A stretch of DNA of 64,000 bases from Prevotella sp. (lineage in GTDB: Bacteria; Bacteroidota; Bacteroidia; Bacteroidales; Bacteroidaceae), in assembly GCA_017402445.1 (NCBI GenBank), contig JAFPME010000011.1, positions 1 to 64,000 on the forward strand, written 5' to 3'. This document shows, piece by piece, positions 8,398 through 16,909 of this stretch. The notes beneath the pieces were generated by a model. The model was given only the letters and a program-made list of their open reading frames with translations. It did not search any database and was not told the DNA's origin. Each line of letters opens with the position of its first letter. The stretch's first letter is position 1. Made by a program: the position numbers and the translations under genes.

Positions 8398-9228
8398 TCA
8401 GCCCTTCACCACGCTCAGGTAGTTCTCGATGGGGATGCCGCGGTTCTTGTCTTCGTTGTTGCGGTTCAGGTCGATGAGCCGGTAGAGAGCGTCCATGGCG
8501 GCGCGCGTGGCGTGCTTCAGGGGTTCGCCGCCGAGCAGATGACCGATGAGAATGGCAGAGAACATGTCGCCCGTTCCGGGGAAATGAACAGGTATCTCCT
8601 CATAGGGCAACAGGAAGTATTCGTCCTTCAGGTGGTTGTAGCCCACCACGGCCGTGCGCCCGTCGACGCGGATGCTGGTGACGAGGGCCGAACGCGTGCC
8701 TATCCGCAGCAGGTTGTCAAGCAGATGCTTGGCCTCTTCCCACGTAACGCCTTCGGAACGATAAGCAGCCTCAGTCAGATAGCAGGCTTCCGTGTAGTTG
8801 GGGAAAATCAGGTCGGCCACCTGAATCATGTCGCGCATGCTCTGAATGGTCACCTCGGTGACGCCGTTGTAGAGCCGTCCTTCGTCGCCCATGATGGGAT
8901 CGACGAAGACGGTCGTCCCTTTCTCGGCCTGCAAGCGGCACCAGTCGGACACCAGCCGAGCCTGGGCGGGCGATGCAATGAATCCCGTCGCGATGGCGTC
9001 GAAGCTGAAACCGAGTTGTTCCCAGACGGGGAACACGCCGCGGATGTACTCCGTGGTGTCCATGATGTTGAACTTCCCGTAGTCGAGCGTGTTGCTCACC
9101 AGAGCCGTCGGGAGGTTATACACGGGGTAGCCCATATACGAAAGAATGGGCAACATGGCCGCCGTGGCCACCTTGCCATAGCCTGCCAGGTCGTTGATGA
9201 GCAGGATCTGCGTCTTCTTCTTGTTCAT
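8398..9228 (-). CDS. pdxY: Pyridoxal/pyridoxamine kinase
   Basis: A 276-residue ribokinase-fold enzyme that phosphorylates vitamin B6 vitamers to feed pyridoxal phosphate salvage. It shows the PdxY-type N-terminus INDLAGYGKVATAAMLPIL, a substrate-loop Ser/Asn (VSNTLDYG) and the anion-hole motif FPGTGDMFSA near residue 215, which carries the catalytic Asp. The length matches the family. A minus-strand TACCTTTG box (9237-9244) ends only 8 nt before the ATG, implying an almost leaderless mRNA. The stop codon is immediately followed, in frame, by the truncated reading frame downstream. Confidence 0.88.
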   Translation of the reverse strand: MNKKKTQILLINDLAGYGKVATAAMLPILSYMGYPVYNLPTALVSNTLDYGKFNIMDTTEYIRGVFPVWEQLGFSFDAIATGFIASPAQARLVSDWCRLQAEKGTTVFVDPIMGDEGRLYNGVTEVTIQSMRDMIQVADLIFPNYTEACYLTEAAYRSEGVTWEEAKHLLDNLLRIGTRSALVTSIRVDGRTAVVGYNHLKDEYFLLPYEEIPVHFPGTGDMFSAILIGHLLGGEPLKHATRAAMDALYRLIDLNRNNEDKNRGIPIENYLSVVKG

Positions 9229-9388
9229 GTCGGCTGCAAAGGTACAATTTTTTTAGGAAAACCTAATGGGTTGCACTTGAGAAAAAGACCACGCCACACT
9301 GTCGGACCGCCAATTGGCGTAAAACATAGACAGTACCGCCTATATTTCCTTAGTGCCACTCAGGGGCGGGGAACAAGCTGGAAAAAAG

Positions 9389-9802
9389 TCAGTCGGTAAC
9401 CACCTCGCCGAAATGTTGCTGCCCCCAGTCCACCAAAGCCATGACGACCGGCATCAGCGACTGGCCCGTTTCGGTCAGCGAATACTCCACGCGGGGCGGC
9501 ACTTCGGGGAACACTTCACGGTGAACAAGATGGCTCCGCTCCAGGTTCTTCAATGTCTGCGAGAGCATTTTCTGCGAACAATCGGTCATGAAACGGTGGA
9601 TTTCACTGAATCGCAGCACGCCCGTTTCGCTCCTGTTCAGCAGGAACAGTACGAGCAACGACCACTTGTCGCCGAAACGGCTGATTACATGACGGATGGG
9701 ACAGACCAGGTATTCGCTGCGCGTCTGTTCGTCACGACTCTTCTGTCGGAGCACCCTCGGCGCCTCCTGCTGCTGAGGACGATTAGCTTTCAACTCTTCC
9801 AT
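9389..9802 (-). CDS. HxlR-family transcriptional regulator
   Basis: A 137-residue winged-helix regulator. The HxlR core runs from a conserved Cys (VCPIRHV) through GDKWSLLVLFLL, the recognition helix region (KMLSQTLKNLERSHLV) and the wing (PRVEYSLTETGQSL). Family members often sense electrophiles or oxidants through that N-terminal Cys. I chose the ATG at 9802 because a minus-strand TACCTTTG -7 element (9820-9827) lies inside the longer frame that starts at 9832, so the 9832 start would not be transcribed. It is divergent from the cupin gene, and the 212-bp spacer is the likely operator region. Confidence 0.85.
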   Translation of the reverse strand: MEELKANRPQQQEAPRVLRQKSRDEQTRSEYLVCPIRHVISRFGDKWSLLVLFLLNRSETGVLRFSEIHRFMTDCSQKMLSQTLKNLERSHLVHREVFPEVPPRVEYSLTETGQSLMPVVMALVDWGQQHFGEVVTD

Positions 9803-9819
9803 AATTCTCGATTTCATCG

Positions 9820-9827
9820 CAAAGGTA
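9820..9827 (-). promoter_or_regulatory. -7 element of the HxlR regulator gene
   Basis: TACCTTTG on the minus strand, 17 nt before the chosen ATG. No clear TTTG lies 19-21 bp upstream. The site fixes the start choice for the regulator. Confidence 0.5.
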
Positions 9828-9946
9828 GTCAAAAGAAACTTAATAACCGAACAGCATGCGTTAATCTAAGTTAACAGCTGCAAAACAGAATCCCCGTAAC
9901 TGCACAATTCCTACTTTTTGGTAACTATCCCACTGAAAAGTACCTT

Positions 9947-9978
9947 CTTGCAGGATTCAAAAAATTGACGTACCTTTG
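9947..9978 (+). promoter_or_regulatory. Promoter of the cupin gene
   Basis: A -33-like CTTG (9947-9950) and a perfect -7 TACCTTTG (9971-9978) are separated by 20 bp, giving a leader of roughly 30 nt. It lies in the spacer shared with the divergent HxlR gene, so repression or activation by that regulator is a reasonable inference. Confidence 0.65.
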
Positions 9979-10014
9979 CACTGAAATCATTAACATTTAA
10001 ACAATAAAAACATC

Positions 10015-10470
10015 ATGAAACAGATTGAGACAGTAAAGACTGGTAAGAATTACAGTGCAGCGAGTGTAGGAAAAATAGACGAAATCATCGAGCACGTGCT
10101 TCCGATGGGGCCCGACATCACTATACAAGGCAAGGTGTTTGCAGGCCAGGCCGTGGGAGCAACGGGCAGTGAGCTGAGTTTCCAGACACTGGTTCCGGGA
10201 CAGGACAGCGGTTTCCTGCACACACACAAGACGCACGAGGAGCTGTACATCATCCTGAAAGGCGAAGGCCACTACCAAGTGGACGGCGACATCTTCCCCG
10301 TCAGCGAGGGAACCATCGTGCGCGTGGCACCCGACGGAAAGCGTGCACTGAAGAACACGGGCTCGGAGAACCTGACCATGCTTTGCATCCAGTACAAGGC
10401 CAACGCGTTCGGTGAGGCCGACAGCCCCATGACAGACGGCGTCATCCTGCAGGACGAGCTGAAATGGTGA
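10015..10470 (+). CDS. Cupin domain protein
   Basis: A 151-residue single-domain cupin. Metal-binding motif 1 is clear (FLHTHKTHEELYIILKGEG, residues about 63-81, with His-x-His and Glu). Motif 2 (APDGKRALKN) lacks the usual second-motif His, so metal binding may be altered. There is no signal peptide, so it is cytoplasmic. It is the probable target of the divergent HxlR regulator. Proteins of this type include small isomerases, dioxygenases and sensors; the substrate cannot be inferred. A strong terminator follows, so it is monocistronic. Confidence 0.82.
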   Translation: MKQIETVKTGKNYSAASVGKIDEIIEHVLPMGPDITIQGKVFAGQAVGATGSELSFQTLVPGQDSGFLHTHKTHEELYIILKGEGHYQVDGDIFPVSEGTIVRVAPDGKRALKNTGSENLTMLCIQYKANAFGEADSPMTDGVILQDELKW

Positions 10471-10532
10471 CAGTCTGACGCTGCGGACTGCGTCGGGAGA
10501 AGTGCCTGAGAGCATTTTTCCGCCTGTAAACG

Positions 10533-10567
10533 AAGAGCAACGGGAGCCACGCTTCCGTTGCTCTTTG
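10533..10567 (+). terminator. Terminator of the cupin gene
   Basis: 14-bp arms (10533-10546 and 10552-10565) with one G-U pair and a 5-nt loop, followed by TTTG. It overlaps the edge of repeat copy B. Confidence 0.65.
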
Positions 10568-10930
10568 TAAATATTTCTAACCAAAAAATCTTGTACGGAT
10601 TTTCTTTCATTCTACGAAGACGGAAGCAGTGGTTTCGGTAAAAGATCCGTACAAAAACCGAAGAAAAATCTTCGGCGTTTTCAAAACGGCCCATTTTACA
10701 TCGCAAAACGGCTCATTTTGCTCGTCAAAATGATTCATTCTGAACGATGAAATGGGCCGTTTTGAGGTGTAAAATGGGCCGTTTTGGAGGCCGTTATTTT
10801 GTCAATAAATTACAACTGCTTCGTTTTCAATCTTTTATAACTACCGCAAAATTCGCGCGTACGAGTCCGTCTGGTTTTTATTTTTCAGCGATGGCACTCT
10901 CAGAGGCCAAAAACGAACTTTTTGTCAACA
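10566..10930 (-). repeat. Interspersed palindrome-array repeat, copy B (inverted)
   Basis: Same family as the element near 0.3 kb, but in opposite orientation. The five 17-bp pseudo-palindromes start at 10682, 10704, 10726, 10748 and 10770, again an exact 22-bp period. Reading the minus strand, the left arm starts with TTGACAAAAAG and carries CTCTGAGAGTGCCATCG and GGACTCGTACGCGCGAA. The right arm carries a TTTTACCGAAA motif and ends near ATATTTACAA. It fills the gap between the convergent cupin and DUF4353 genes. Confidence 0.85.
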
Positions 10931-10994
10931 TAATTCAGAAATCTGAAAAGCCTGAACTTCGTCACGAAACAGAACCTCAGGCACTGAAACCGAG

Positions 10995-12476
10995 CTACAT
11001 TGTCGGCGACGAGACGACAATCTTTGCGCTGTCGTTACTGTAGATGTCGGGGACGGTGAAGTTGACGCCGTCGTAGCTGACGGTCTGTCCGCCGCTGACA
11101 TTCACGTCTTTATAGTTGACAAACTTGCAGGTGGAGGTGCTGCTGGGAGTGGTCTTCTTGCCTGCAATGCCCATCACCGTGGCTCCGTTCATCAGCACGT
11201 AGGCGTCGGTCTTGAAGGCATTGCCGCCGTCTGCGGAAGCGCATGAGAGCACTTTTCCGCCTTCCAGTACGATGTTCACGTCGCTCTTGATGCCCTGCGG
11301 CTTCGAGTCGAGCTCGGTGTTGTACTCGAAAGTGTCGCCCGTCGTGCACACGGTGAGTTCGCCGCCCGACACGGTCACCGCGCCCGTACCGTTGATGCCC
11401 TTGCCTCCGGCACCAGTACTGGTGAACGACACCGTGCCGTCGGTCATCGTGAACGCGCCTTCGGGCTTCGCTGCAGCGCAGGAAGAGAGATCGTTTTCAG
11501 AAGCTTCGTAGATGGCAGACCCCGTGGTCTGCGCCTGGATAGCGCCGCCGCTGATGAGCATGTCGCCCTCGCACTTCATCGCTCTGGCGGCATCGCCGGT
11601 CGTTATGACTGTCAGCGTGCCGCCTTTGACGATGAGCTGGCCGTTCTGAGCGTCGGTGGAGCTGCTTTTCAGGCCCACGTCGATGCCGTCGCCGGTTGAA
11701 TGGATGCTGACAACGCCGCCCTTCATCTCGAAATACTCATTCACATGCAGACCGTCGCCCACCGTGGAATAGACCAGGATGGTACCCGTCTTCTTGCCAA
11801 ATTCCACGTATTCATCGGCCGAAATGGCATGCTTCACGTTGCCAGTGACCGTCAGTGAACCTGCTCCGGTCCACTCGGAGTGGCCGTTGATGTAGAAAGC
11901 CGCCTTGTGTCCGTCCGAACCGTCGTCGGTACCGCGCAGTCCGTCGACAAGATTATTCTCTGTTCCCTCGGCCAGTTCTATCTTGATGCGCTTGCCGCAC
12001 TGTATGTTGACAGCCGCGCTGTCAGGATTCATCAGGCCAAGACCGCTGAGCACGAACGTAGATTTGTAGGGACCGTCCATGTAGAACGAACCCGCGGACG
12101 ACTCGCCGCTGAGCGTGTAGGTCACCTCCTCTGCCAGCGCATCGGCAGCGAGCAGCGTAACATGTGCGCCGTTGACCTTGGCTTCTATGTAGGGGGCTAT
12201 GTTTCCGGCGATGACTACCTCTGCCGATGTCGCGCCATAGATGACGCTGACGGTGTTGTCGGCAACCGGGTCGTCGTTCAGTTCAATCATTGTGATGTCG
12301 GCGATGTTGTAAGAACGGCTGCCAACGGTGAGCGTCGTGCCGTCGGTGTAGGTCATCTCACCGGCCTGAGCTGCAGGAATGGCGTAGGTGACGTTGCCCT
12401 GCCGGATGTTCATTGTCTGTGCTGACGTTGCGAGAGCACATGTCAGGGCTGTCAGGAAAAGGACTATCTTTTTCAT
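10995..12476 (-). CDS. Secreted carbohydrate-binding domain (DUF4353-like) protein
   Basis: A 493-residue protein with an N-terminal signal peptide (about 1-19, LTALTCALATSAQ). After a short beta domain (about 20-75), the remainder is a Gly/Asp/Ser-rich right-handed beta-helix-like array with recurring turns such as GDGLHVNEYFEMKGG, STGDGIDVG and GTGAVTVSGGELTV. This pattern matches the DUF4353 carbohydrate-binding family of Bacteroidetes surface proteins. Its start codon overlaps the stop of the upstream small secreted-protein gene by 4 bp (ATGA), so the two are co-translated. Sugar specificity cannot be inferred. Confidence 0.75.
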   Translation of the reverse strand: MKKIVLFLTALTCALATSAQTMNIRQGNVTYAIPAAQAGEMTYTDGTTLTVGSRSYNIADITMIELNDDPVADNTVSVIYGATSAEVVIAGNIAPYIEAKVNGAHVTLLAADALAEEVTYTLSGESSAGSFYMDGPYKSTFVLSGLGLMNPDSAAVNIQCGKRIKIELAEGTENNLVDGLRGTDDGSDGHKAAFYINGHSEWTGAGSLTVTGNVKHAISADEYVEFGKKTGTILVYSTVGDGLHVNEYFEMKGGVVSIHSTGDGIDVGLKSSSTDAQNGQLIVKGGTLTVITTGDAARAMKCEGDMLISGGAIQAQTTGSAIYEASENDLSSCAAAKPEGAFTMTDGTVSFTSTGAGGKGINGTGAVTVSGGELTVCTTGDTFEYNTELDSKPQGIKSDVNIVLEGGKVLSCASADGGNAFKTDAYVLMNGATVMGIAGKKTTPSSTSTCKFVNYKDVNVSGGQTVSYDGVNFTVPDIYSNDSAKIVVSSPTM

Positions 12477-12874
12477 TTCACTGCTATTTTAATGGTTTTC
12501 TCACCGTTTTTCATCAGATAGACTCCTTGCGAGAGGGCTTGACGGGCACGCTCCACGCTGCCGTAACGGCCCACGAGGGCTCCTGCCGTGGTATAGATTT
12601 CGACGTCGCCGCTGACTGACGGGTCGGCAACGAGGGCCTCGATGGCCGTCGGTTCGTCGTTGGAGAAGAACATCTTCTGCAGGCTTTTCAGTTCGACAAC
12701 GGTGTTGTCGCTGGCCACGAGGTAGCCGTCAGCGAAGGTAAACGTCAGTCCGGTGGCTCTCAGCGATACGGTGGTGCCGTCGGTCTTCTGCAACACGAGG
12801 TATTTGTAGTCGGAAGCCTTCGCGGCATGGCCCATGCAGCAGGCGAAGGCGATGAAAACAAGAAAACGTCTCAT
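12473..12874 (-). CDS. Small secreted protein with T9SS-like C-terminal domain
   Basis: A 133-residue protein from the ATG at 12874. The longer frame adds a tail encoded across the promoter and is rejected. It has a signal peptide (about 1-20, FIAFACCMGHAAKA) and a ~50-residue beta domain of the kind preceding sorting domains (KTDGTTVSLRATGLTFTFAD). The C-terminus (VEIYTTAGALVGRY through YLMKNGEKTIKIAVK) resembles a type IX secretion sorting signal. There is almost no passenger between these parts. It is the first gene of a pair with the DUF4353 protein and has a consensus promoter. Confidence 0.7.
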   Translation of the reverse strand: MRRFLVFIAFACCMGHAAKASDYKYLVLQKTDGTTVSLRATGLTFTFADGYLVASDNTVVELKSLQKMFFSNDEPTAIEALVADPSVSGDVEIYTTAGALVGRYGSVERARQALSQGVYLMKNGEKTIKIAVK

Positions 12875-12913
12875 AAGCTTCAATCTATAAAAAAACAGTA
12901 TTATTAATGTTGG

Positions 12914-12945
12914 CAAAGATAATGCTTTTTTATTATACTGACAAA
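12914..12945 (-). promoter_or_regulatory. Promoter of the small secreted-protein/DUF4353 pair
   Basis: Perfect Bacteroidetes promoter on the minus strand: TTTG (12942-12945), 20-bp spacer, TATCTTTG (12914-12921), about 40 nt before the ATG. Confidence 0.75.
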
Positions 12946-12983
12946 TTATTATCAACAAACAGGTATATTTTTCAAGCAAATCG

Positions 12984-13014
12984 TTTGTCGTACAGGCAAA
13001 AATGTATAAATTTG
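12984..13014 (+). promoter_or_regulatory. Promoter of the six-hairpin glycosidase-like gene
   Basis: TTTG (12984-12987), 19-bp spacer, TAAATTTG (13007-13014), with the ATG 26 nt downstream. It sits back-to-back with the divergent promoter at 12914-12945. Confidence 0.7.
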
Positions 13015-13040
13015 CACTCAAACAACAAACTACCGTGAAA

Positions 13041-15158
13041 ATGAAGAGAACTGTGCTATGTTTCCTCTGCTCTCTGCTTGCACTCTTTGCGCAGGGTCAG
13101 ATTGACCGCCACGCCGTGGTCCGCCGCAACAATCCCGTCGTCGAGCGCCTCGACCGACTGTCGTCGCTCACCGTAGGCAACGGAGGATTCGCCTTTACCG
13201 TCGATGCCACCGGTCTGCAGACCTTCCCCGAATACTACGAGAGCGGCGTCCCCCTGGGCACGATGAGCGACTGGGGCTGGCACTCGTTTCCCAATACTGA
13301 GAACTATCGCGCCGAAGAAGCACTCAAGGAGTACGACTTTGGCCATCACAGCGGCGTGCATGGCACCTACAGCGTGGAGAACCGGGGCGACGAACGGTCG
13401 CGGGCAGCGGCCAACTACCTGCGCGCCAATCCGCACCGGCTGCATCTAGGCTGCATCGGCTTCGACATTCCCCTGGCCGACACGGCCCGCGTGGAGCCGA
13501 AGGGTCAGTCCATCGAGCTGTGGGAAGGGCACATGCTGAGCACCTTCGGCTACGGAGGGAAAGGCTATGTCACGTTCACATGGGTGCATCCCGACCGCGA
13601 CATCGTCTACGCCGGCTACATGACCGACAGCGAAAAGCCGCTCGCCGTGCGATTCCGATTCCCTTATCCCACGGGGAAGCACACCGACTCGGGCTGCGAC
13701 TGGGCGCCCCATGCCAACAACCGCACCGACATCGTCAGGCAGGACAGCTCGTCGGTCGTCCTGCGGCGCACGCTCGATGCCACCACCTACTACGTCAGCA
13801 TCCGCTGGGAAGCTCCGGCCACTTTCACCTGCACGGCCGACAACGACTACCGACTGACGCCGCGCGAGCAGGGTCTGACCTTCTCGTGCGAATACTCCGA
13901 GCAGATGCCACAGACGGAAGCGCCCGTCAGCACCGTAGCAATAGAAGAGACAAAGAGCCACTGGCGCCGTTACTGGGAGCAGGGAGCCATCATCGACTTC
14001 TCACACTGCACCGACCCGCGGGCCAAGGAGCTGGAGCGGCGCGCCGTGCTGAGCCAATACCTGCTGGCCGTGAACTGTGCCGGCGACACACCGCCGCAGG
14101 AAACAGGCCTCACCTACAACTCATGGTTCGGCAAATACCATCTGGAAATGATCTGGTGGCATCAGGCTCAGTTCGCCCTTTGGGGCCACCCCGAACTGCT
14201 GGAACGCTCGCTCGACTGGTATTTCCAGGCTGCACCGAAAGCCCGCGAGATAGCGCGCCGACAAGGGTTCGACGGCCTGCGCTGGATGAAGATGACCGAT
14301 CCGAGCGCCGAGGAGGCACCGTCGAAGGTGGGCAGCTTCCTCATCTGGCAGCAGCCACACCTTATTTATTTAGCAGATCTGCTGCGGCGTGCTGAAAAGA
14401 ACGGCAACGGCCGACGACTGCTCGACAAGTTCGGCCCGCTGGTCAACGAGACGGCGGCCTTCATGTTCGACTTCGCCGACTTCGACAAAAAGGGTGACCG
14501 CTACATACTGAAAGGCATCATTCCGGCACAGGAGACGCTCCGCGCCGCCGAAACGGTGAATCCGCCCTTCGAACTCTCCTACTGGCACTGGGGCATGCAG
14601 ACCGCCCTGCAGTGGCAACAGCTCAGGAACGAGACTCAGAACACGGCGTGGCAGCGCATGGTTGGCAAGCTTTCAAAGCTCGCAGCCAACAAAGACGGGC
14701 TCTATATCGCCGCCGAGTCAGCCAAGGACACGTATACGGACATACGTTTCACGAGCGACCATCCAGCATTGCTCGGTGCTTACGGCATCATGCCGGCCAC
14801 ACCGCAGGTGGACGCACGCATCATGCGCAACACGCTCCTCTGGATATGGGACAACTGGAACTGGAACAAGACGTGGGGATGGGACTACCCGATGGTGGCC
14901 ATGACGGCCGCAAGGCTGGGAGAAGCGCAGAAAGCCGTCGACGCCCTGCTCATGGACAAGCGCACGAACACCTATCTCGTCAGCGGACATAACTATCAAG
15001 ACCAGCGGCTGCGCCTCTATCTGCCCGGCAACGGCGGATTGCTCACGGCACTGGCAATGATGTGTGCCGGATGGGACGGCTGCACCGAGCGCAATCCAGG
15101 CTTCCCCAAGGACGGCAAGTGGGACGTCCGCTGGGAAGGATTGCTGCCGATGCCCTGA
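13041..15158 (+). CDS. Secreted six-hairpin glycosidase-like protein (GH65/GH95-like)
   Basis: A 705-residue protein from the ATG at 13041, which follows the promoter and opens a signal peptide (FLCSLLALFAQG). The N-terminal ~290 residues look like a beta-sandwich that begins with the substrate-facing LTVGNGGFAFTVDATG. The C-terminal ~400 residues form an alpha-toroid with HLEMIWWHQAQFALWG (probable catalytic or sugar-binding Glu region) and WGWDYPMVAMTAARLG. These patterns fit the GH65/GH95 clan-like fold, but I cannot assign a family or substrate. It is likely periplasmic. No partner gene follows in the same direction before aldA, which has its own promoter. Confidence 0.7.
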   Translation: MKRTVLCFLCSLLALFAQGQIDRHAVVRRNNPVVERLDRLSSLTVGNGGFAFTVDATGLQTFPEYYESGVPLGTMSDWGWHSFPNTENYRAEEALKEYDFGHHSGVHGTYSVENRGDERSRAAANYLRANPHRLHLGCIGFDIPLADTARVEPKGQSIELWEGHMLSTFGYGGKGYVTFTWVHPDRDIVYAGYMTDSEKPLAVRFRFPYPTGKHTDSGCDWAPHANNRTDIVRQDSSSVVLRRTLDATTYYVSIRWEAPATFTCTADNDYRLTPREQGLTFSCEYSEQMPQTEAPVSTVAIEETKSHWRRYWEQGAIIDFSHCTDPRAKELERRAVLSQYLLAVNCAGDTPPQETGLTYNSWFGKYHLEMIWWHQAQFALWGHPELLERSLDWYFQAAPKAREIARRQGFDGLRWMKMTDPSAEEAPSKVGSFLIWQQPHLIYLADLLRRAEKNGNGRRLLDKFGPLVNETAAFMFDFADFDKKGDRYILKGIIPAQETLRAAETVNPPFELSYWHWGMQTALQWQQLRNETQNTAWQRMVGKLSKLAANKDGLYIAAESAKDTYTDIRFTSDHPALLGAYGIMPATPQVDARIMRNTLLWIWDNWNWNKTWGWDYPMVAMTAARLGEAQKAVDALLMDKRTNTYLVSGHNYQDQRLRLYLPGNGGLLTALAMMCAGWDGCTERNPGFPKDGKWDVRWEGLLPMP

Positions 15159-15251
15159 TGTTCAAGGCCAACTGACGGCCTCAGAAAGTTCTGCCGATGA
15201 AGTGTCCGAGGCCGAGACATTTGATAAATTGTTATAAATATTTGACAATTA

Positions 15252-15283
15252 TTTGTCACTTACAATTATATTTCCTATCTTTG
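15252..15283 (+). promoter_or_regulatory. Promoter of aldA
   Basis: Perfect match: TTTG (15252-15255), 20-bp spacer, TATCTTTG (15276-15283), leaving a leader of about 58 nt before the ATG. Confidence 0.75.
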
Positions 15284-15344
15284 TAACTGATTTACAAGCT
15301 ACGAAACATCTTTAACCTATTAAAACTTTATAATTATTACACAC

Positions 15345-16784
15345 ATGAAAGACTTGAAAATGTATATCAACGGCAAGTTCGTTGAGAGCCGTTCAGGCGA
15401 GTGGATTGAAGTTTTGAACCCCAGTACGGAGGAAGTAACGAGCCGTCAGCCAGCCGGTACGGTGGAAGACGTGAACGAAGCCGTCGAAGCTGCCTACGTC
15501 GCTCAGAAGAAATGGGCGAAGGTGCCCGCTGCCGAGCGCGCCGTCTACCTGCACAAGATGGCCGACGGCATCCGTGCCAACTTCGACAAGTTCCAGGAAA
15601 TCCTTGTCCGCGAACAGGGAAAGACGCAGGCTCTGGCTGCTACCGAGGTTGGTGTCACAGCTACTTACTTCGATTACATGGCAGAATTTGCACGCCGTAT
15701 CGAGGGTGAAGTGATTCAGAGCGACGCACCCAACGAGACCATGATTCTCGTGAAGAAGCCGATTGGCGTGGCTGCTGGCATTCTGCCGTGGAACTTCCCG
15801 TTCTTCCTCATTGCACGCAAGGCTGCGGCTGCCCTCATCACGGGCTGTTCTATCGTCATCAAACCGGCACAGATCACACCGGAAAACTGCTGCGAATTCT
15901 GCAAAATCGTCGATGAAAGCGGACTTCCTGCAGGATTGTTCAATGTCGTGACAGGTAAAGGCTCGCTCGTCGGCAACGCTCTGGCCAGCCATCCGAAAGT
16001 AGGCATCGTCAGTCTGACTGGTTCTGTAGGCGCAGGCGTGAAGATCATGGAGGCTGCTGCTCCCAACATCACGAAAGTATCGCTCGAACTGGGCGGTAAG
16101 GCTCCTGCCATCGTCTTCCCAGATGCTGACCTCGAGCTGGCAGCCCAGGCCATTCTGGAGAGCCGCATCGGCAACACGGGCCAGATTTGCAACAATGCAG
16201 AGCGCGTTTATGTGCACAAGGACGTGAAGAAAGAGTTCACAGACATCATCGTGAAGAAGTTCGAGGCTGTCCGCTTCGGCAATCCTGCTGTCGACAAGGA
16301 CGTTGACATGGGTCCGCTCGTAGAGAAAGCAGCACTCGAAAGCGTCACAGCCAAGGTGAACCACGCCGTAGAACAGGGCGCAAAGGTGCTCTGTGGCGGA
16401 AAACCTGCAGGCGGAAAGGGTTACTTCTATCCCGCAACGGTGCTCGACAACTGCACACAGGACATGGACATTATACACGAAGAGACCTTTGGTCCGGTGC
16501 TTCCGCTCGTTGAATTCGACAATATCGACCAGGTCATCGAGTGGGCCAACGACTGCGAATACGGTCTGGCTTCGAGCGTCTTCACAAAGGACATCGACAC
16601 AGCTACACGCATCTGCCGCGAGATTGAGTTCGGAGAAACCTACATCAACCGCATGCACTTCGAGGCCATTCAGGGCTTCCACGCAGGCGTGAAGAAGAGC
16701 GGTATCGGCGGTGCTGACGGTAAGCACGGCATGGAAGAGTACCTTGTCACCAAGGTTGTCTACTTAGACACTCACTACGAATAA
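15345..16784 (+). CDS. aldA: Aldehyde dehydrogenase, lactaldehyde dehydrogenase type
   Basis: 479 residues, the same length as E. coli AldA, and alignable to it by eye along its whole length. The NAD-binding segment is GILPWNFPFFLIARK (about 145-159). The catalytic Glu is in SLELGGKAP (about 248) and the catalytic Cys is in NTGQICNNAE (about 282). It should oxidise L-lactaldehyde, or glycolaldehyde, to the acid with NAD+, in fucose/rhamnose catabolism or aldehyde detoxification. It has its own consensus promoter. Its 3' neighbour is now a group II intron in antisense, which separates it from the hairpin that probably terminated it. Confidence 0.9.
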   Translation: MKDLKMYINGKFVESRSGEWIEVLNPSTEEVTSRQPAGTVEDVNEAVEAAYVAQKKWAKVPAAERAVYLHKMADGIRANFDKFQEILVREQGKTQALAATEVGVTATYFDYMAEFARRIEGEVIQSDAPNETMILVKKPIGVAAGILPWNFPFFLIARKAAAALITGCSIVIKPAQITPENCCEFCKIVDESGLPAGLFNVVTGKGSLVGNALASHPKVGIVSLTGSVGAGVKIMEAAAPNITKVSLELGGKAPAIVFPDADLELAAQAILESRIGNTGQICNNAERVYVHKDVKKEFTDIIVKKFEAVRFGNPAVDKDVDMGPLVEKAALESVTAKVNHAVEQGAKVLCGGKPAGGKGYFYPATVLDNCTQDMDIIHEETFGPVLPLVEFDNIDQVIEWANDCEYGLASSVFTKDIDTATRICREIEFGETYINRMHFEAIQGFHAGVKKSGIGGADGKHGMEEYLVTKVVYLDTHYE

Positions 16785-16810
16785 TCGAACAGGAATCATC
16801 ATCCAATCGA

Positions 16811-16909
16811 GTAGGAGGTAAACACTAATCGTAGGTGTTTATCTCCTACTTTCGTGTTTACCGACCTCTCACACCACCGTACGTGCCGTTCGGCATACGG
16901 CGGTTCCTA
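16811..16909 (-). ncRNA. Group II intron domains V and VI
   Basis: Domain V is a hairpin whose strands ACCGCCGTATGCCG and the pairing GCACGTACGGTGGT (about 16873-16905) match the catalytic domain of bacterial introns. Domain VI pairs GGTAAACAC (16854-16862) with GTGTTTACC (16817-16825), positions on the plus strand. The stop codon of the intron protein lies at the edge of domain V, as usual for this class. Confidence 0.75.

Noticed and set aside
15393-16727. Minus-strand open frame (about 444 codons) opposite aldA
   Set aside because: It is a shadow of a clear aldehyde dehydrogenase gene, Cys/His-rich without any zinc-site spacing.
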